Assembly: GCA_027482245.1 (NCBI GenBank)
Contig: JAIXWG010000042.1
Coordinates: 1-64,000 of the forward strand
Source of the DNA: Acetobacteraceae bacterium
GTDB lineage: Bacteria; Pseudomonadota; Alphaproteobacteria; Acetobacterales; Acetobacteraceae
Length of the DNA stretch: 64,000 nucleotides
Direction of reading: 5' to 3'
The position numbers and the translations under genes are program-made. Of this stretch, positions 1-7,405 are shown in pieces; the first letter of the stretch is position 1, and every line of letters begins with the position of its first letter. The notes beneath the pieces are model-generated. The model ran no database searches and was not told where the DNA came from. It saw only the letters and a program-made list of their open reading frames with translations.

Positions 1-75
1 AAACTCGTCGTCACGCTGAACGCCATGATGCGCAACCGACAGCCCTGGTCCGCCTGCAAACACCAGACCGCCTGA
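1..75 (+). pseudogene. IS110-family transposase, C-terminal fragment (cut by window edge)
   Basis: The first 25 codons read in frame to a TGA and encode a tail with the core VTLNAMMRN and QPW. This resembles the C-terminus of IS110/IS1111-type (DEDD) transposases, which act on DNA through a bridge RNA. Only the tail is inside the window, so whether the full gene is intact cannot be judged. About 30 bases beyond its stop, the sequence enters a truncated multi-hairpin repeat at 107, as if the element had inserted into that repeat. The family call rests on a short match and is moderate. Confidence 0.5.
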
Positions 76-106
76 CCCCGCCACGCTCTCCGCAAGACGG
101 TTGCTC

Positions 107-270
107 GGAACCCATGAGATTGGTCGCGGAAGGGAGGGGCACGGCGCGACCGCTTGTTCGTCGCGCCCGCCACGCCCCTCCCTTCACCGACCAATAACCT
201 CGCGGTCCAGGGTCCCGCTGGACCCTGGCTGGGGAGAGGTCTGGAGAGGGGCGAGCAGCCCCTCTCCAGG
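107..270 (+). repeat. Multi-hairpin intergenic element, copy 1 (5' part missing)
   Basis: Three hairpins follow one another. The first has arms 119-140 and 174-195 (20 of 22 bases pair). The second is CCAGGGTCC/GGACCCTGG at about 207-228. The third is CTGGAGAGGGG/CCCCTCTCCAG at 241-251 and 259-269. The same order occurs at 50862-51077 and, inverted, at 14790-15011. Those copies have two more hairpins before GGAACCCATGAG; here that side is missing and an IS110-like tail lies about 30 bases away. Short frames through it look non-coding because they are shared only as structure. The last hairpin may also end transcription, although there is no T-run. Confidence 0.8.
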
Positions 271-296
271 GACAGCCAGCGCCACGCCCGACCGCG

Positions 297-1934
297 TCAC
301 GCCGCCTCCGCCGCGCTCTCCCGCCCCCGGATAAAGTCGGCCGCGCGTTCGGCGATCATCAGGGTCGTGGCGTAGGTGTTGGCCGACGGCATGGAGGGCA
401 TGATGGAGGCGTCCACGATGCGCAGCGACTGCATCCCGTGGATCAGGAGGCGGTCGTTGACCACCGCGGTCGGGTCCGTCTCCGGTCCCATGCGGGCGGT
501 GCCGATGAGGTGGTAGGTGGTGCTGCCGTTCTTCTTGGCGAAGTCGAGCAGTTCGTCGTCGGACTGGGCGGAGGGACCGGGCAGGGTCTCCCGTTCCAGG
601 AATCGGGCGAGCTGGGGCGTGTTGAGCATGCGGCGCACCAGGCGCATGCCGGCCAGGTGGACGCGGATGTCGATGGGGTCGGAGAGGTAGTTGGGGTTGA
701 TCTCTGGATCCTCGAAGACGTTGGTGCTGCGGGCGCGGACCCAGCCCGTGCTTTCGGGGCGGTGCTGCCAGGATCCGGCGGTGACGCCGGGGTAGTCGTC
801 CAGGATGTAGACCTTGCCCTCGGCGTAGCTGCCGGGGGTGAAGACGCATTGCAGGTCGGGCTGGTCCAGGCCTTCGAAGCTCTTCCAGAAGACGTGGACG
901 TGGGACGGCGCGGTGGCCAGGATGTTGGGCCTGCCCATCGCCCATCGCGCCAGCTGCGCGCCGAGCTTCAGGCCGCGCCCCAGCTGGTTCAGCGTCTCCA
1001 CCCCCGGCTTCGCACGCATCACGAGGCGGGAGGCGTAGTGGTCGCGGAAGTTCGATCCCACGCCGCGCAGTTCGTGCACCACCGGCACGCCGAGCTTGCC
1101 CAGAAGGTCTGAGGGCCCGACGCCCGAAACCTGCAGCAGCCGCGCGGTGTTGCAGGTGCCGGCGGAGATGATGACCTCCCGCCGCGCCATGACGCGCTTC
1201 GGCGCCTCGCCAGGCCCGTGCAGGTATTCGATGCCGATGGCGCGCTTGCCCTCGAACAGGATGCGGCTGGCCCGCGCGTTGGTGCGGACCTCCAGCGTCT
1301 TGCGCGCCATCGCCGGGTGCAGGAAGGCACGCGCGGCGGAGATGCGGCGGCCGTTGCGGATGGTGCGCTGGTAGTAGCCGACGCCGGCCTGGTGGCCGGA
1401 ATTGTAGTCCTTCGCGCGGGGAATCCCGAGGCCCACGCAGCCCTCGATGAAGGCCTCCGACACCGGGTGGATCCAGTCCATGTCGGTGACGGGGATGCCG
1501 TCCTCCGTCTTGCCGCGGGTCTCCCCCGACACGCCGATGCGGTTCTCGCTGCGGCGGTAATAGGGCAGGCAATCGGCGTAGCCCCAGCCGCGATTGCCGC
1601 GCTGCGCCCAGCTGTCGAGGTCCGCGGGCTGGCCGCGGTTGTAGATCATGCCGTTGACGGAGGACCCGCCGCCCAGCGTCCGCCCCTGGGTCGTGCTGAT
1701 CCGGCGGCCGCCCGTCATCGGGATGCCCTCTGTCTTGAACTGCCAGGTGACGCCGGGATCGGCCAGCGTCTTCACGAAGCCGGCGGGCAGGTGGATGAAG
1801 GGGTTGCGGTCCGGCGGCCCGGCTTCCAGCACGCAGACCGTGACGCCGGGGTCGCTGGTCAGGCGGTTGGCGAGGACGGAGCCGGCGGCGCCCGAGCCCA
1901 CGATCACGTAGTCAAAACTGTCGTCACTTGCCAT
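297..1934 (-). CDS. GMC family FAD-dependent oxidoreductase (choline/alcohol dehydrogenase type)
   Basis: A 545-residue cytosolic flavoenzyme that would oxidise an alcohol to an aldehyde or acid. The N-terminus has the FAD-binding GSGAAG at residues 13-18. The GMC active-site pair is visible as His475 in YHLIGTARMG and Asn519 in SANTYATT, 44 residues apart as in choline oxidase. Length is normal for the family. The start at 1934 places the dinucleotide fold at the N-terminus; a longer frame upstream gives an unrelated arginine/proline-rich extension. The gene stands alone and faces away from the MFS exporter. The substrate cannot be told from sequence: choline, polyethylene glycol and other alcohols are all used by relatives. 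Confidence 0.9.
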   Translation of the reverse strand: MASDDSFDYVIVGSGAAGSVLANRLTSDPGVTVCVLEAGPPDRNPFIHLPAGFVKTLADPGVTWQFKTEGIPMTGGRRISTTQGRTLGGGSSVNGMIYNRGQPADLDSWAQRGNRGWGYADCLPYYRRSENRIGVSGETRGKTEDGIPVTDMDWIHPVSEAFIEGCVGLGIPRAKDYNSGHQAGVGYYQRTIRNGRRISAARAFLHPAMARKTLEVRTNARASRILFEGKRAIGIEYLHGPGEAPKRVMARREVIISAGTCNTARLLQVSGVGPSDLLGKLGVPVVHELRGVGSNFRDHYASRLVMRAKPGVETLNQLGRGLKLGAQLARWAMGRPNILATAPSHVHVFWKSFEGLDQPDLQCVFTPGSYAEGKVYILDDYPGVTAGSWQHRPESTGWVRARSTNVFEDPEINPNYLSDPIDIRVHLAGMRLVRRMLNTPQLARFLERETLPGPSAQSDDELLDFAKKNGSTTYHLIGTARMGPETDPTAVVNDRLLIHGMQSLRIVDASIMPSMPSANTYATTLMIAERAADFIRGRESAAEAA

Positions 1935-2082
1935 GCCGGCCTGTCCCACCCCTGTCGGCGCCCAGGATAGGGACCGCCGGCGCGCCCCGCAAAGATGGGG
2001 GGTGCCGTTCATCGCCCCGTGATCGGCCGCCCGCGGCCTGCCTGGCGTGCTAAGTCCGCCGACAACCCTCCCCGGATACCCC

Positions 2083-3249
2083 ATGCCTCGTTGGCTTCCG
2101 CTCCTCCTCGGCTTCCTGACCGCCGTCGGCCCGCTTTCCACCGACATGTACCTGCCGGCCTTCCCCGCCATCGAGGCGGAGTTGGGCACGGGCTGGGGTG
2201 GCGTGCAGATCACGCTGGCGGCCTGGTTCGTGGGGCTCGCGGTCGGGCAGCTGGTGCAGGGGACGCTGGCGGACCGGCTGGGGCGCCGGCGGCCGCTGGT
2301 CATCGGCACGGCGATCTACACGCTCGCCTCCATCGGCTGCGCCCTGGCGCCGGACATGCTGACCCTGTCCTTCTGGCGCTGCGTCGCGGCCTTCGGCGGC
2401 GCGGCCAGCGCCGTGATCCCCCGCGCCATGGTGCGCGACCTGGCCACGGGGCATGAGGCCGCGAAGCTGATGTCCCGCCTGATGCTGGTGATGGGCGCCG
2501 CCCCCATCCTGGCGCCGACGCTGGGCGGGCTGCTGCTGGTGGGCGGGGGCTGGCGGAGCATCTTCTGGGCCGGCGCCGTCTATGGCGCGGCGTCCTGCGC
2601 GCTCGCCTGGTCCCTGCTGCCGGAGACGCTGCCGCCGGCCATGCGCAGCCGCCGTCCGCCGCTCGGCATGCTGGCGGATTTTGCGCGCATCGCGACGGAG
2701 CGCGGCTTCCTCAGCAATGCGGTGATGGGCGGCACGGCGATGTTCGCGGTCTTCGCCTTCATCAGCGGCGCGCCCGACGTCTACATCCAGCAATACGGCA
2801 TCGCGCCCGCGCAGTTCGGCCTGTTGTTCGGCATCAGCGCCACGGGCTTCATCGCGGCATCCCAGGTCAATCCCTGGCTGCTGAGGCGGCTCGGCACGGC
2901 CCGGGTGCCGATGCTGGCGCTGCGGACCAGCTTCGTGGCGGTGGCGGCGATGGTGGTGATGGCGGCGACGGGCTTCGGCGGCTTCCTCGGCATCTTCATC
3001 CCCGCGGTGGTGGCGCTGGCGAGCACGGGCCTCGTCTTCCCCAACTCCGCCGTTGGCGCGCTGGCGCGGCATGCGACGCGGGCGGGCAGTGCCTCCGCCC
3101 TGCTCGGCACGCTGCAATTCGCGCTGGCCGCGCTGGGGGCCGCGCTGGTCGGCGCGCTGAGCAACGGCACGCCACTGCCCATGGCGCTGATGATGCTGCT
3201 GGGCGTGGGCCTGGCGATGGCGGCGGAGCGTGCCCGGCCGCGGGCGTAA
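2083..3249 (+). CDS. MFS transporter, Bcr/CflA-type drug exporter
   Basis: A 388-residue inner-membrane protein with about 12 hydrophobic segments. The start of helix 1 carries GPLSTDMYLPAFP, the signature of the Bcr/CflA branch (bicyclomycin and chloramphenicol efflux). The loop between helices 2 and 3 has the MFS motif DRLGRRRPL. Proteins of this branch are proton-driven exporters of drugs or small metabolites. The start at 2083 puts the first helix right after the initiator Met. It is transcribed away from the GMC oxidoreductase, with 148 bases between the two starts that could hold both promoters. No regulator lies next to it. The actual substrate is unknown. Confidence 0.9.
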   Translation: MPRWLPLLLGFLTAVGPLSTDMYLPAFPAIEAELGTGWGGVQITLAAWFVGLAVGQLVQGTLADRLGRRRPLVIGTAIYTLASIGCALAPDMLTLSFWRCVAAFGGAASAVIPRAMVRDLATGHEAAKLMSRLMLVMGAAPILAPTLGGLLLVGGGWRSIFWAGAVYGAASCALAWSLLPETLPPAMRSRRPPLGMLADFARIATERGFLSNAVMGGTAMFAVFAFISGAPDVYIQQYGIAPAQFGLLFGISATGFIAASQVNPWLLRRLGTARVPMLALRTSFVAVAAMVVMAATGFGGFLGIFIPAVVALASTGLVFPNSAVGALARHATRAGSASALLGTLQFALAALGAALVGALSNGTPLPMALMMLLGVGLAMAAERARPRA

Positions 3250-3328
3250 GGCGGCTTGAGCGAGTTGAGATTTGAGAAGAGGCGGCCCTTTTCGGCCCTA
3301 AGTGGCTGATCCTGCTGGCAACACGCCC

Positions 3329-3380
3329 TCAGGATTTAGCCGTCTTTACCCCTTTTAGCACCTTTAGCACCGTTTTTCGG
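3329..3380. repeat. AT-rich intergenic tract with tandem TTTAGCACC
   Basis: Between the exporter and the DadA-like gene lie 266 non-coding bases. This part contains TTTAGCACC twice in tandem (3354-3362, 3363-3371) followed by a T-run, markedly lower in GC than its surroundings. A possible small hairpin (GGCCCTTTTCGGCC) lies at about 3285-3298. It could be a terminator region or an intergenic repeat unit. No gene is seen here. Confidence 0.4.
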
Positions 3381-3518
3381 GGGTGTTCCCGGCCGGGCGC
3401 GGTGGGGCGGTGACCGGAGGAACATAGCAGCAACGATGCGCGCATCGCCAGCGCTTTCGGGGGCTTTGCCCCTGCCCTGCCCGGCCCTACCGTCGCGCCC
3501 ATCGAATGGGGGCGGGTG

Positions 3519-4766
3519 ATGGCGGGCAAGCGGGTGCTGGTGGTGGGCGCGGGGATCGTGGGGCTGGCGCTGGCCTGGCGGCTGCAGCGGCTGGGCGCCG
3601 AAGTCGCGATCGTGGACCCGGAGCCCCCCGGCGAGGGCGGGGCCAGCTTCGGCAATGCGGGCGCCATCTCCGCCAGCTCCGTCGTGCCGCTGGCGACTCC
3701 GGGGGTGCTGAAGACCGTGCCGCGGATGCTGCTGGACCCCGCGGCGCCGCTGCACATCCCGGCCGGCTACTGGCTGCAGGCCGCGCCCTGGCTGGCCCGC
3801 TTCGTCGCCAGCGCCACCCCCGCCACCGTGACCCGCGTGGCCAAGGCGCTGGACCAGCTGCTGCACCTCGCCACCGAACAGCACCAGGCCCTGGCGCGAG
3901 AGGTCGGCGTGCCGGAGGTGCTGGTCGCGAAGGGGCAGCTCTACCTCTATCGGGACGAGAAGCAGCTGGCCAAGGATGCGGGCAGCTGGGCGATGCGCCG
4001 GGCGCATGGGGCGGAGGTCCGCCAGATCGACCGCCAGGCGATCGAGGCGCTGGAGCCCGAGATCGGCCCTGCCTACCAGATCGGCATGTTCATGCCGGAC
4101 CACACCCATTGCGCCTCCCCGGCCCGCTACGCGCGGGCGGTGGCGACGGCCTTCCGTGATGCGGGCGGCGAGATCCGGCAGGACCGGGTGCTGGCACTGA
4201 CCGTGACGGATGGCCGCGTGACCGGCGCGCAGGGCAAAGTCATGCATCACACGGCCGATGAGGTCGTGGTGGCCGCCGGCGCCTGGTCCGCCCGGCTGGT
4301 GGCGCCGCTCGGCTACCGCATCCCGCTGGAGACGCAGCGCGGCTACCACGTGAACCTTCCTGATTCGGGGCTGTCGCTGCAACGCCCGGTGATCCCGGCG
4401 GACCGGAAGGTGTTCATCACGCCGATGGAGGGCGCGCTGCGCGTCGCCGGCACGGTGGAGTTCGGCGGGCTGGAACGTGCGCCGAACGAGGAACGGGCGC
4501 GGCTTCTGTATGGAGACCTGACGGCGGTGTTCCCGCAGGCGCGGACGGAGGGCGCCGAGGGCTTCTGGATGGGCCACCGGCCCTGCCTGCCCGACAGCGT
4601 GCCGGTGATCGGGCCGGCGGAGCGGGTGAAGGGGCTGTGGTTCGCCTTCGGCCACGGGCATCTGGGGCTGACCGGGTCGGCGCCGACGGCGGAAATGCTG
4701 GCGCCGGCGATCATGGGGAGGCCGGGGAATGCGGATATGGGGGGGTATGCGGCGGAGAGGTTTTGA
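3519..4766 (+). CDS. FAD-dependent oxidoreductase, D-amino-acid dehydrogenase (DadA) type
   Basis: A 415-residue DAO-fold flavoprotein. Residues near the N-terminus give VLVVGAGIVGLALAWRL, the FAD-binding GxGxxG, followed by the GGASFGNAGAIS segment typical of DadA. Near the C-terminus, MGHRPCLPDSVPVIGP and FGHGHLGLTGS are the usual FAD/substrate-pocket motifs. Relatives deaminate D-amino acids and pass electrons to the respiratory chain at the inner membrane. GTG at 3516 directly precedes ATG at 3519, both behind a G-rich ribosome site; ATG is chosen. No alanine racemase is adjacent, so the amino-acid substrate is open. Confidence 0.85.
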   Translation: MAGKRVLVVGAGIVGLALAWRLQRLGAEVAIVDPEPPGEGGASFGNAGAISASSVVPLATPGVLKTVPRMLLDPAAPLHIPAGYWLQAAPWLARFVASATPATVTRVAKALDQLLHLATEQHQALAREVGVPEVLVAKGQLYLYRDEKQLAKDAGSWAMRRAHGAEVRQIDRQAIEALEPEIGPAYQIGMFMPDHTHCASPARYARAVATAFRDAGGEIRQDRVLALTVTDGRVTGAQGKVMHHTADEVVVAAGAWSARLVAPLGYRIPLETQRGYHVNLPDSGLSLQRPVIPADRKVFITPMEGALRVAGTVEFGGLERAPNEERARLLYGDLTAVFPQARTEGAEGFWMGHRPCLPDSVPVIGPAERVKGLWFAFGHGHLGLTGSAPTAEMLAPAIMGRPGNADMGGYAAERF

Positions 4767-4830
4767 GGGGCGCCGCGACGGATTTTCGGATTGAATGCGC
4801 GCGCTTCGCGCATCGGGATGGATGATGGTC

Positions 4831-5220
4831 ATGGCGGATAGCGACAGGGACAGCGCGCGGCGCGGCTTCGTGGTGGACCGCGCCGCCTATGCGCAGGTCG
4901 CGGCGGTCGAGGGGCTGAGCCTCGGCCAGAAGGCGCGCGCCAGGCGCGCGGCGCTCGATGCCAAGGGTGCCTCCTCGGCCGAGCGCCTGGTGACGATCAT
5001 CGCCGCGCATAGCGCGCCGGGCGCGGTGCAGGTGGTGCCGCATGCCGGCGGCTGGGCGGTTCGGCCGGCCGGGAACGGGAAGACCATCGGCACCTTCGCC
5101 ACGCAGGCGGAGGCGATAACCCTTGGCCGCCACGCCGCCGAGGCGCAGCGGGGCGAGTTGCTGGTGCATGGTCGCGACGGACGGCTGCTGCGACGGGTGG
5201 TCTTCGGCGCGGGCGCATAG
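4831..5220 (+). CDS. DUF2188 protein with VbhA-like N-terminus; candidate antitoxin for the adjacent Fic protein
   Basis: A 129-residue protein in two parts. The N-terminal half contains YAQVAAVEGLSLG followed by charged helices and resembles the small VbhA-type inhibitors of class I Fic enzymes, whose motif is (S/T)xxxE(G/N). Here Glu27-Gly28 are present but position 23 is Val. The C-terminal half, about residues 66-120 and starting near HAGGWAVRPAG, fits DUF2188. The gene ends 14 bases before the Fic gene, so the two are likely co-expressed. ATG at 4831 is chosen for GGGATGG nine bases upstream; in-frame ATGs at 4822 and 4825 are alternatives. The antitoxin role is inferred from position and the weak motif. 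Confidence 0.6.
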   Translation: MADSDRDSARRGFVVDRAAYAQVAAVEGLSLGQKARARRAALDAKGASSAERLVTIIAAHSAPGAVQVVPHAGGWAVRPAGNGKTIGTFATQAEAITLGRHAAEAQRGELLVHGRDGRLLRRVVFGAGA

Positions 5221-5234
5221 GCGCCGTCCCGCCG

Positions 5235-5807
5235 ATGTATGCGGGGGAAGACGCCCTCTACTGCTACCCCGGCACCGCGGTCCTTCGAAACCGCCTGGGC
5301 CTGACCGACCCCGACCTGCTCCAGGCCTTCGAGACCGAGGCGACAAGCTTCCGCGCGGAACAGGGGTTGCCCCGTGGCCGCTTTGGCGTACGGCACTACT
5401 ACGCCGTCCATCGCCACCTGTTCCAGGATGTCTATGCCTGGGCCGGCAGGCCCCGCCGCATCCGCACCGGGAAGGACGGCGTCTGGTTCTGCTACCCCGA
5501 GCATATCCCCGCGCAGCTCGCCGCCACGTTCGGATCGCTGAAGGCGAGGCGCTTCCTGCGCGGGCTTCCGGCGGCCGATTTCGCGCGCGCCGGTGCGGCT
5601 TTTCTGGCGGAACTCAACGCCATCCATGCCTTCCGGGAGGGCAATGGCCGGACGCAGACGCTGTTCTTCGCGATGCTGGCGGAAGCGGCGGGGCATCCCC
5701 TAGATCTACGGCGCTTGCAGCCGGACGCGATGCTGGATGCGATGATACGCAGCTTCGCGGGGAATGAAGGGCCGTTGCGGGAGGTTCTGGAGGGGTTGCT
5801 GGCATGA
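5235..5807 (+). CDS. Fic/DOC family protein (AMP-transferase type, altered motif)
   Basis: A 190-residue Fic-domain protein. Fic enzymes transfer AMP or related groups from a nucleotide to protein hydroxyls, and class I members are toxins held by a separate small inhibitor. The motif is at residues 131-142: His131, Phe133, Glu135 and GNGR 136-139 are intact, but the final Arg of HxFx(D/E)GNGRxxR is Thr142. That Arg binds the nucleotide phosphates, so activity or nucleotide choice may be changed. The upstream DUF2188 gene is the likely partner. No secretion signal or BID domain is seen, so it probably acts inside the cell. Confidence 0.85.
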   Translation: MYAGEDALYCYPGTAVLRNRLGLTDPDLLQAFETEATSFRAEQGLPRGRFGVRHYYAVHRHLFQDVYAWAGRPRRIRTGKDGVWFCYPEHIPAQLAATFGSLKARRFLRGLPAADFARAGAAFLAELNAIHAFREGNGRTQTLFFAMLAEAAGHPLDLRRLQPDAMLDAMIRSFAGNEGPLREVLEGLLA

Positions 5808-5947
5808 CCCCGCCGGCTGTCAGGATGAGGGGTGGATCGAGGAAGCCTTCGCCACCGCCACACGCGTCGCCGTGCAAGCCGCAAGTCATCTCCGCCAAAG
5901 TGGTGCAGGATGACCAGGTGCAACCACCTTTGCTGAAGGGAGCCGTC

Positions 5948-6121
5948 ATGCGCCTCGGCAAGAAAGCCGCCCAGGAAGCCGACATCCGCGCGGCCGTCGT
6001 CGCTGGTGATGCCGATGAGGCAGCGGGTCGCTGTCGCTCCATCGCCGGGCCCGAAGACGAGCAGCGCTTGATCGACGACCTCATGGCGAGGGTGCGAGCC
6101 GGCCTGTCCCATGGCCGTTGA
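5948..6121 (+). CDS. Small hypothetical protein (57 aa)
   Basis: A short frame beginning MRLGKKAAQEADIRAAVV behind GAAGGGAG, about seven bases upstream of ATG 5948. The product is charged, alanine-rich and probably helical, with no signal peptide or membrane segment. No family is recognised. It follows the Fic gene by about 140 bases and ends before the convergent aminotransferase. The ribosome site and coherent amino-acid composition support a real gene, but a 57-residue frame in GC-rich DNA can arise by chance. Confidence 0.4.
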   Translation: MRLGKKAAQEADIRAAVVAGDADEAAGRCRSIAGPEDEQRLIDDLMARVRAGLSHGR

Positions 6122-6218
6122 ACCGTAAAGCGGCTGACATGCCGGCCGCACTGGACGGCATCGTCATCATCCTCGGCCCGGCCCTTTACGGCATGGCGCT
6201 ATTGCACGGGAGGGCTGA

Positions 6219-7358
6219 CTACCCCCTCCCCATCCCCACCATCCCCATCTCCCCCACCGTCTCCGCCAGCGCCTCCAGCGCCCGCCCGATGTCGTGCTCC
6301 GTCACCACCCCGATGCACGCGATGCGAAACGTGTTCGCCGCCGCCAGCCGCCCCGGGAAGATGATGAAGCCGCGCCGCTTCATCCCCTCGTACAGCGCCT
6401 TGAACGAGTAACTCGCGTCCAACGGCTCGTGGAAGGTCGCGACGATGGGGGAGGCGACCGCGTCCTCCAGCAGCGTGCGAAAACCCATCTGGCGCATTCC
6501 ATCGACCAGGCGGCGCCAGCTGCGGTGGTAGCGGGCGTGGCGGCCCTCGATGCCGCCTTCGTCGGCGTGCTCGCGCAGCGCCTCCGCGAAGCCCAGCAGC
6601 AGGTGCGTCGCCGGGGTGAAGCGGAACATGCCCGTGCGGTCGAGGTGCTGGTTCTGGTCCCAGAGGTCGAGCGTCAGGCTGTGGGCGTTGCCCTTCGCCT
6701 CCTCCAGCGCGGATTTCTTCGCCACCACCCAGGCCAGGCCCGGCGGCGCCTGCAATCCCTTGTTGGCGGAGCAGACGACGGCGTCGAAGGACAGCCTCCG
6801 CGCATCCAGCGGGAAGGCGCCGAAGCTCGCCACCGCGTCGATCAGCAGGCCCTTGCCCAGGCGGCGGCAGACCGCGGCGATGGACTCGATGGGGTTCAGG
6901 ATGCCGGTGGAGGTCTCGCAATGCACCAGCATCACATGGGTGATGCCGGGGTCGGCGGCGATCGCGGCCTCGAACTGCTCGGGCGTGGGCGGCGTGTAGG
7001 GGGCGGTGCGGAAGCTGGTGTAGGGGGTGCGGATGCGGCGCGCGATCTCCACCAGGCGGTCGCCATAGACGCCGTTGGTGTGGATCAGCAGCTTGCCATT
7101 GGCGGGGACGAAGGTGCCGATCACGGCCTCCGTCCCCGAGGTGCCGCTGCCCACCAGCGGGACAGCGGTGTGCGTTCCCTGCGCGTTGCAGAGGTCCAGC
7201 AGGTAGCGGCGGGACCAGGCGATGGTCTGCTGCATCTCCGCCTCGCCGGAGGCGAGGTCCCGCAGCATGGCGCGCTTCACGCGTAGGGAGAGCGTGACGG
7301 GACCGGGGGTGAGCAGCAGGGGCTCGTCCTCGATCCGCACCTCGTCGATCTGGTCCAT
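6219..7358 (-). CDS. Class V aminotransferase (alanine-glyoxylate / PhnW-like)
   Basis: A 379-residue PLP enzyme of fold type I. LLLTPGPVTLS at the N-terminus is the substrate-loop motif shared by 2-aminoethylphosphonate and alanine-glyoxylate aminotransferases. The PLP lysine is Lys200 in CSANKGLQAPPG, preceded by LLIDAVASFGA, which contributes the Asp that binds the pyridine nitrogen. No phosphonatase or phosphonate transporter is adjacent, so PhnW function is not supported by context. It is the last gene of a six-gene minus-strand run. The start at 7358 follows GGAGG by eight bases. Substrate assignment is open between phosphonate, glyoxylate and ureidoglycine-type amino donors. Confidence 0.85.
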   Translation of the reverse strand: MDQIDEVRIEDEPLLLTPGPVTLSLRVKRAMLRDLASGEAEMQQTIAWSRRYLLDLCNAQGTHTAVPLVGSGTSGTEAVIGTFVPANGKLLIHTNGVYGDRLVEIARRIRTPYTSFRTAPYTPPTPEQFEAAIAADPGITHVMLVHCETSTGILNPIESIAAVCRRLGKGLLIDAVASFGAFPLDARRLSFDAVVCSANKGLQAPPGLAWVVAKKSALEEAKGNAHSLTLDLWDQNQHLDRTGMFRFTPATHLLLGFAEALREHADEGGIEGRHARYHRSWRRLVDGMRQMGFRTLLEDAVASPIVATFHEPLDASYSFKALYEGMKRRGFIIFPGRLAAANTFRIACIGVVTEHDIGRALEALAETVGEMGMVGMGRG

Positions 7359-7405
7359 CGCGAAAACCTCCGCCGCCACGCCATCGTGGCGGCGGCGGGC
7401 GCGGG

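Noticed and set aside
101..375. Short open frames inside the multi-hairpin element
   Set aside because: They follow the hairpins in several frames and on both strands in all copies, so they reflect structure, not protein.
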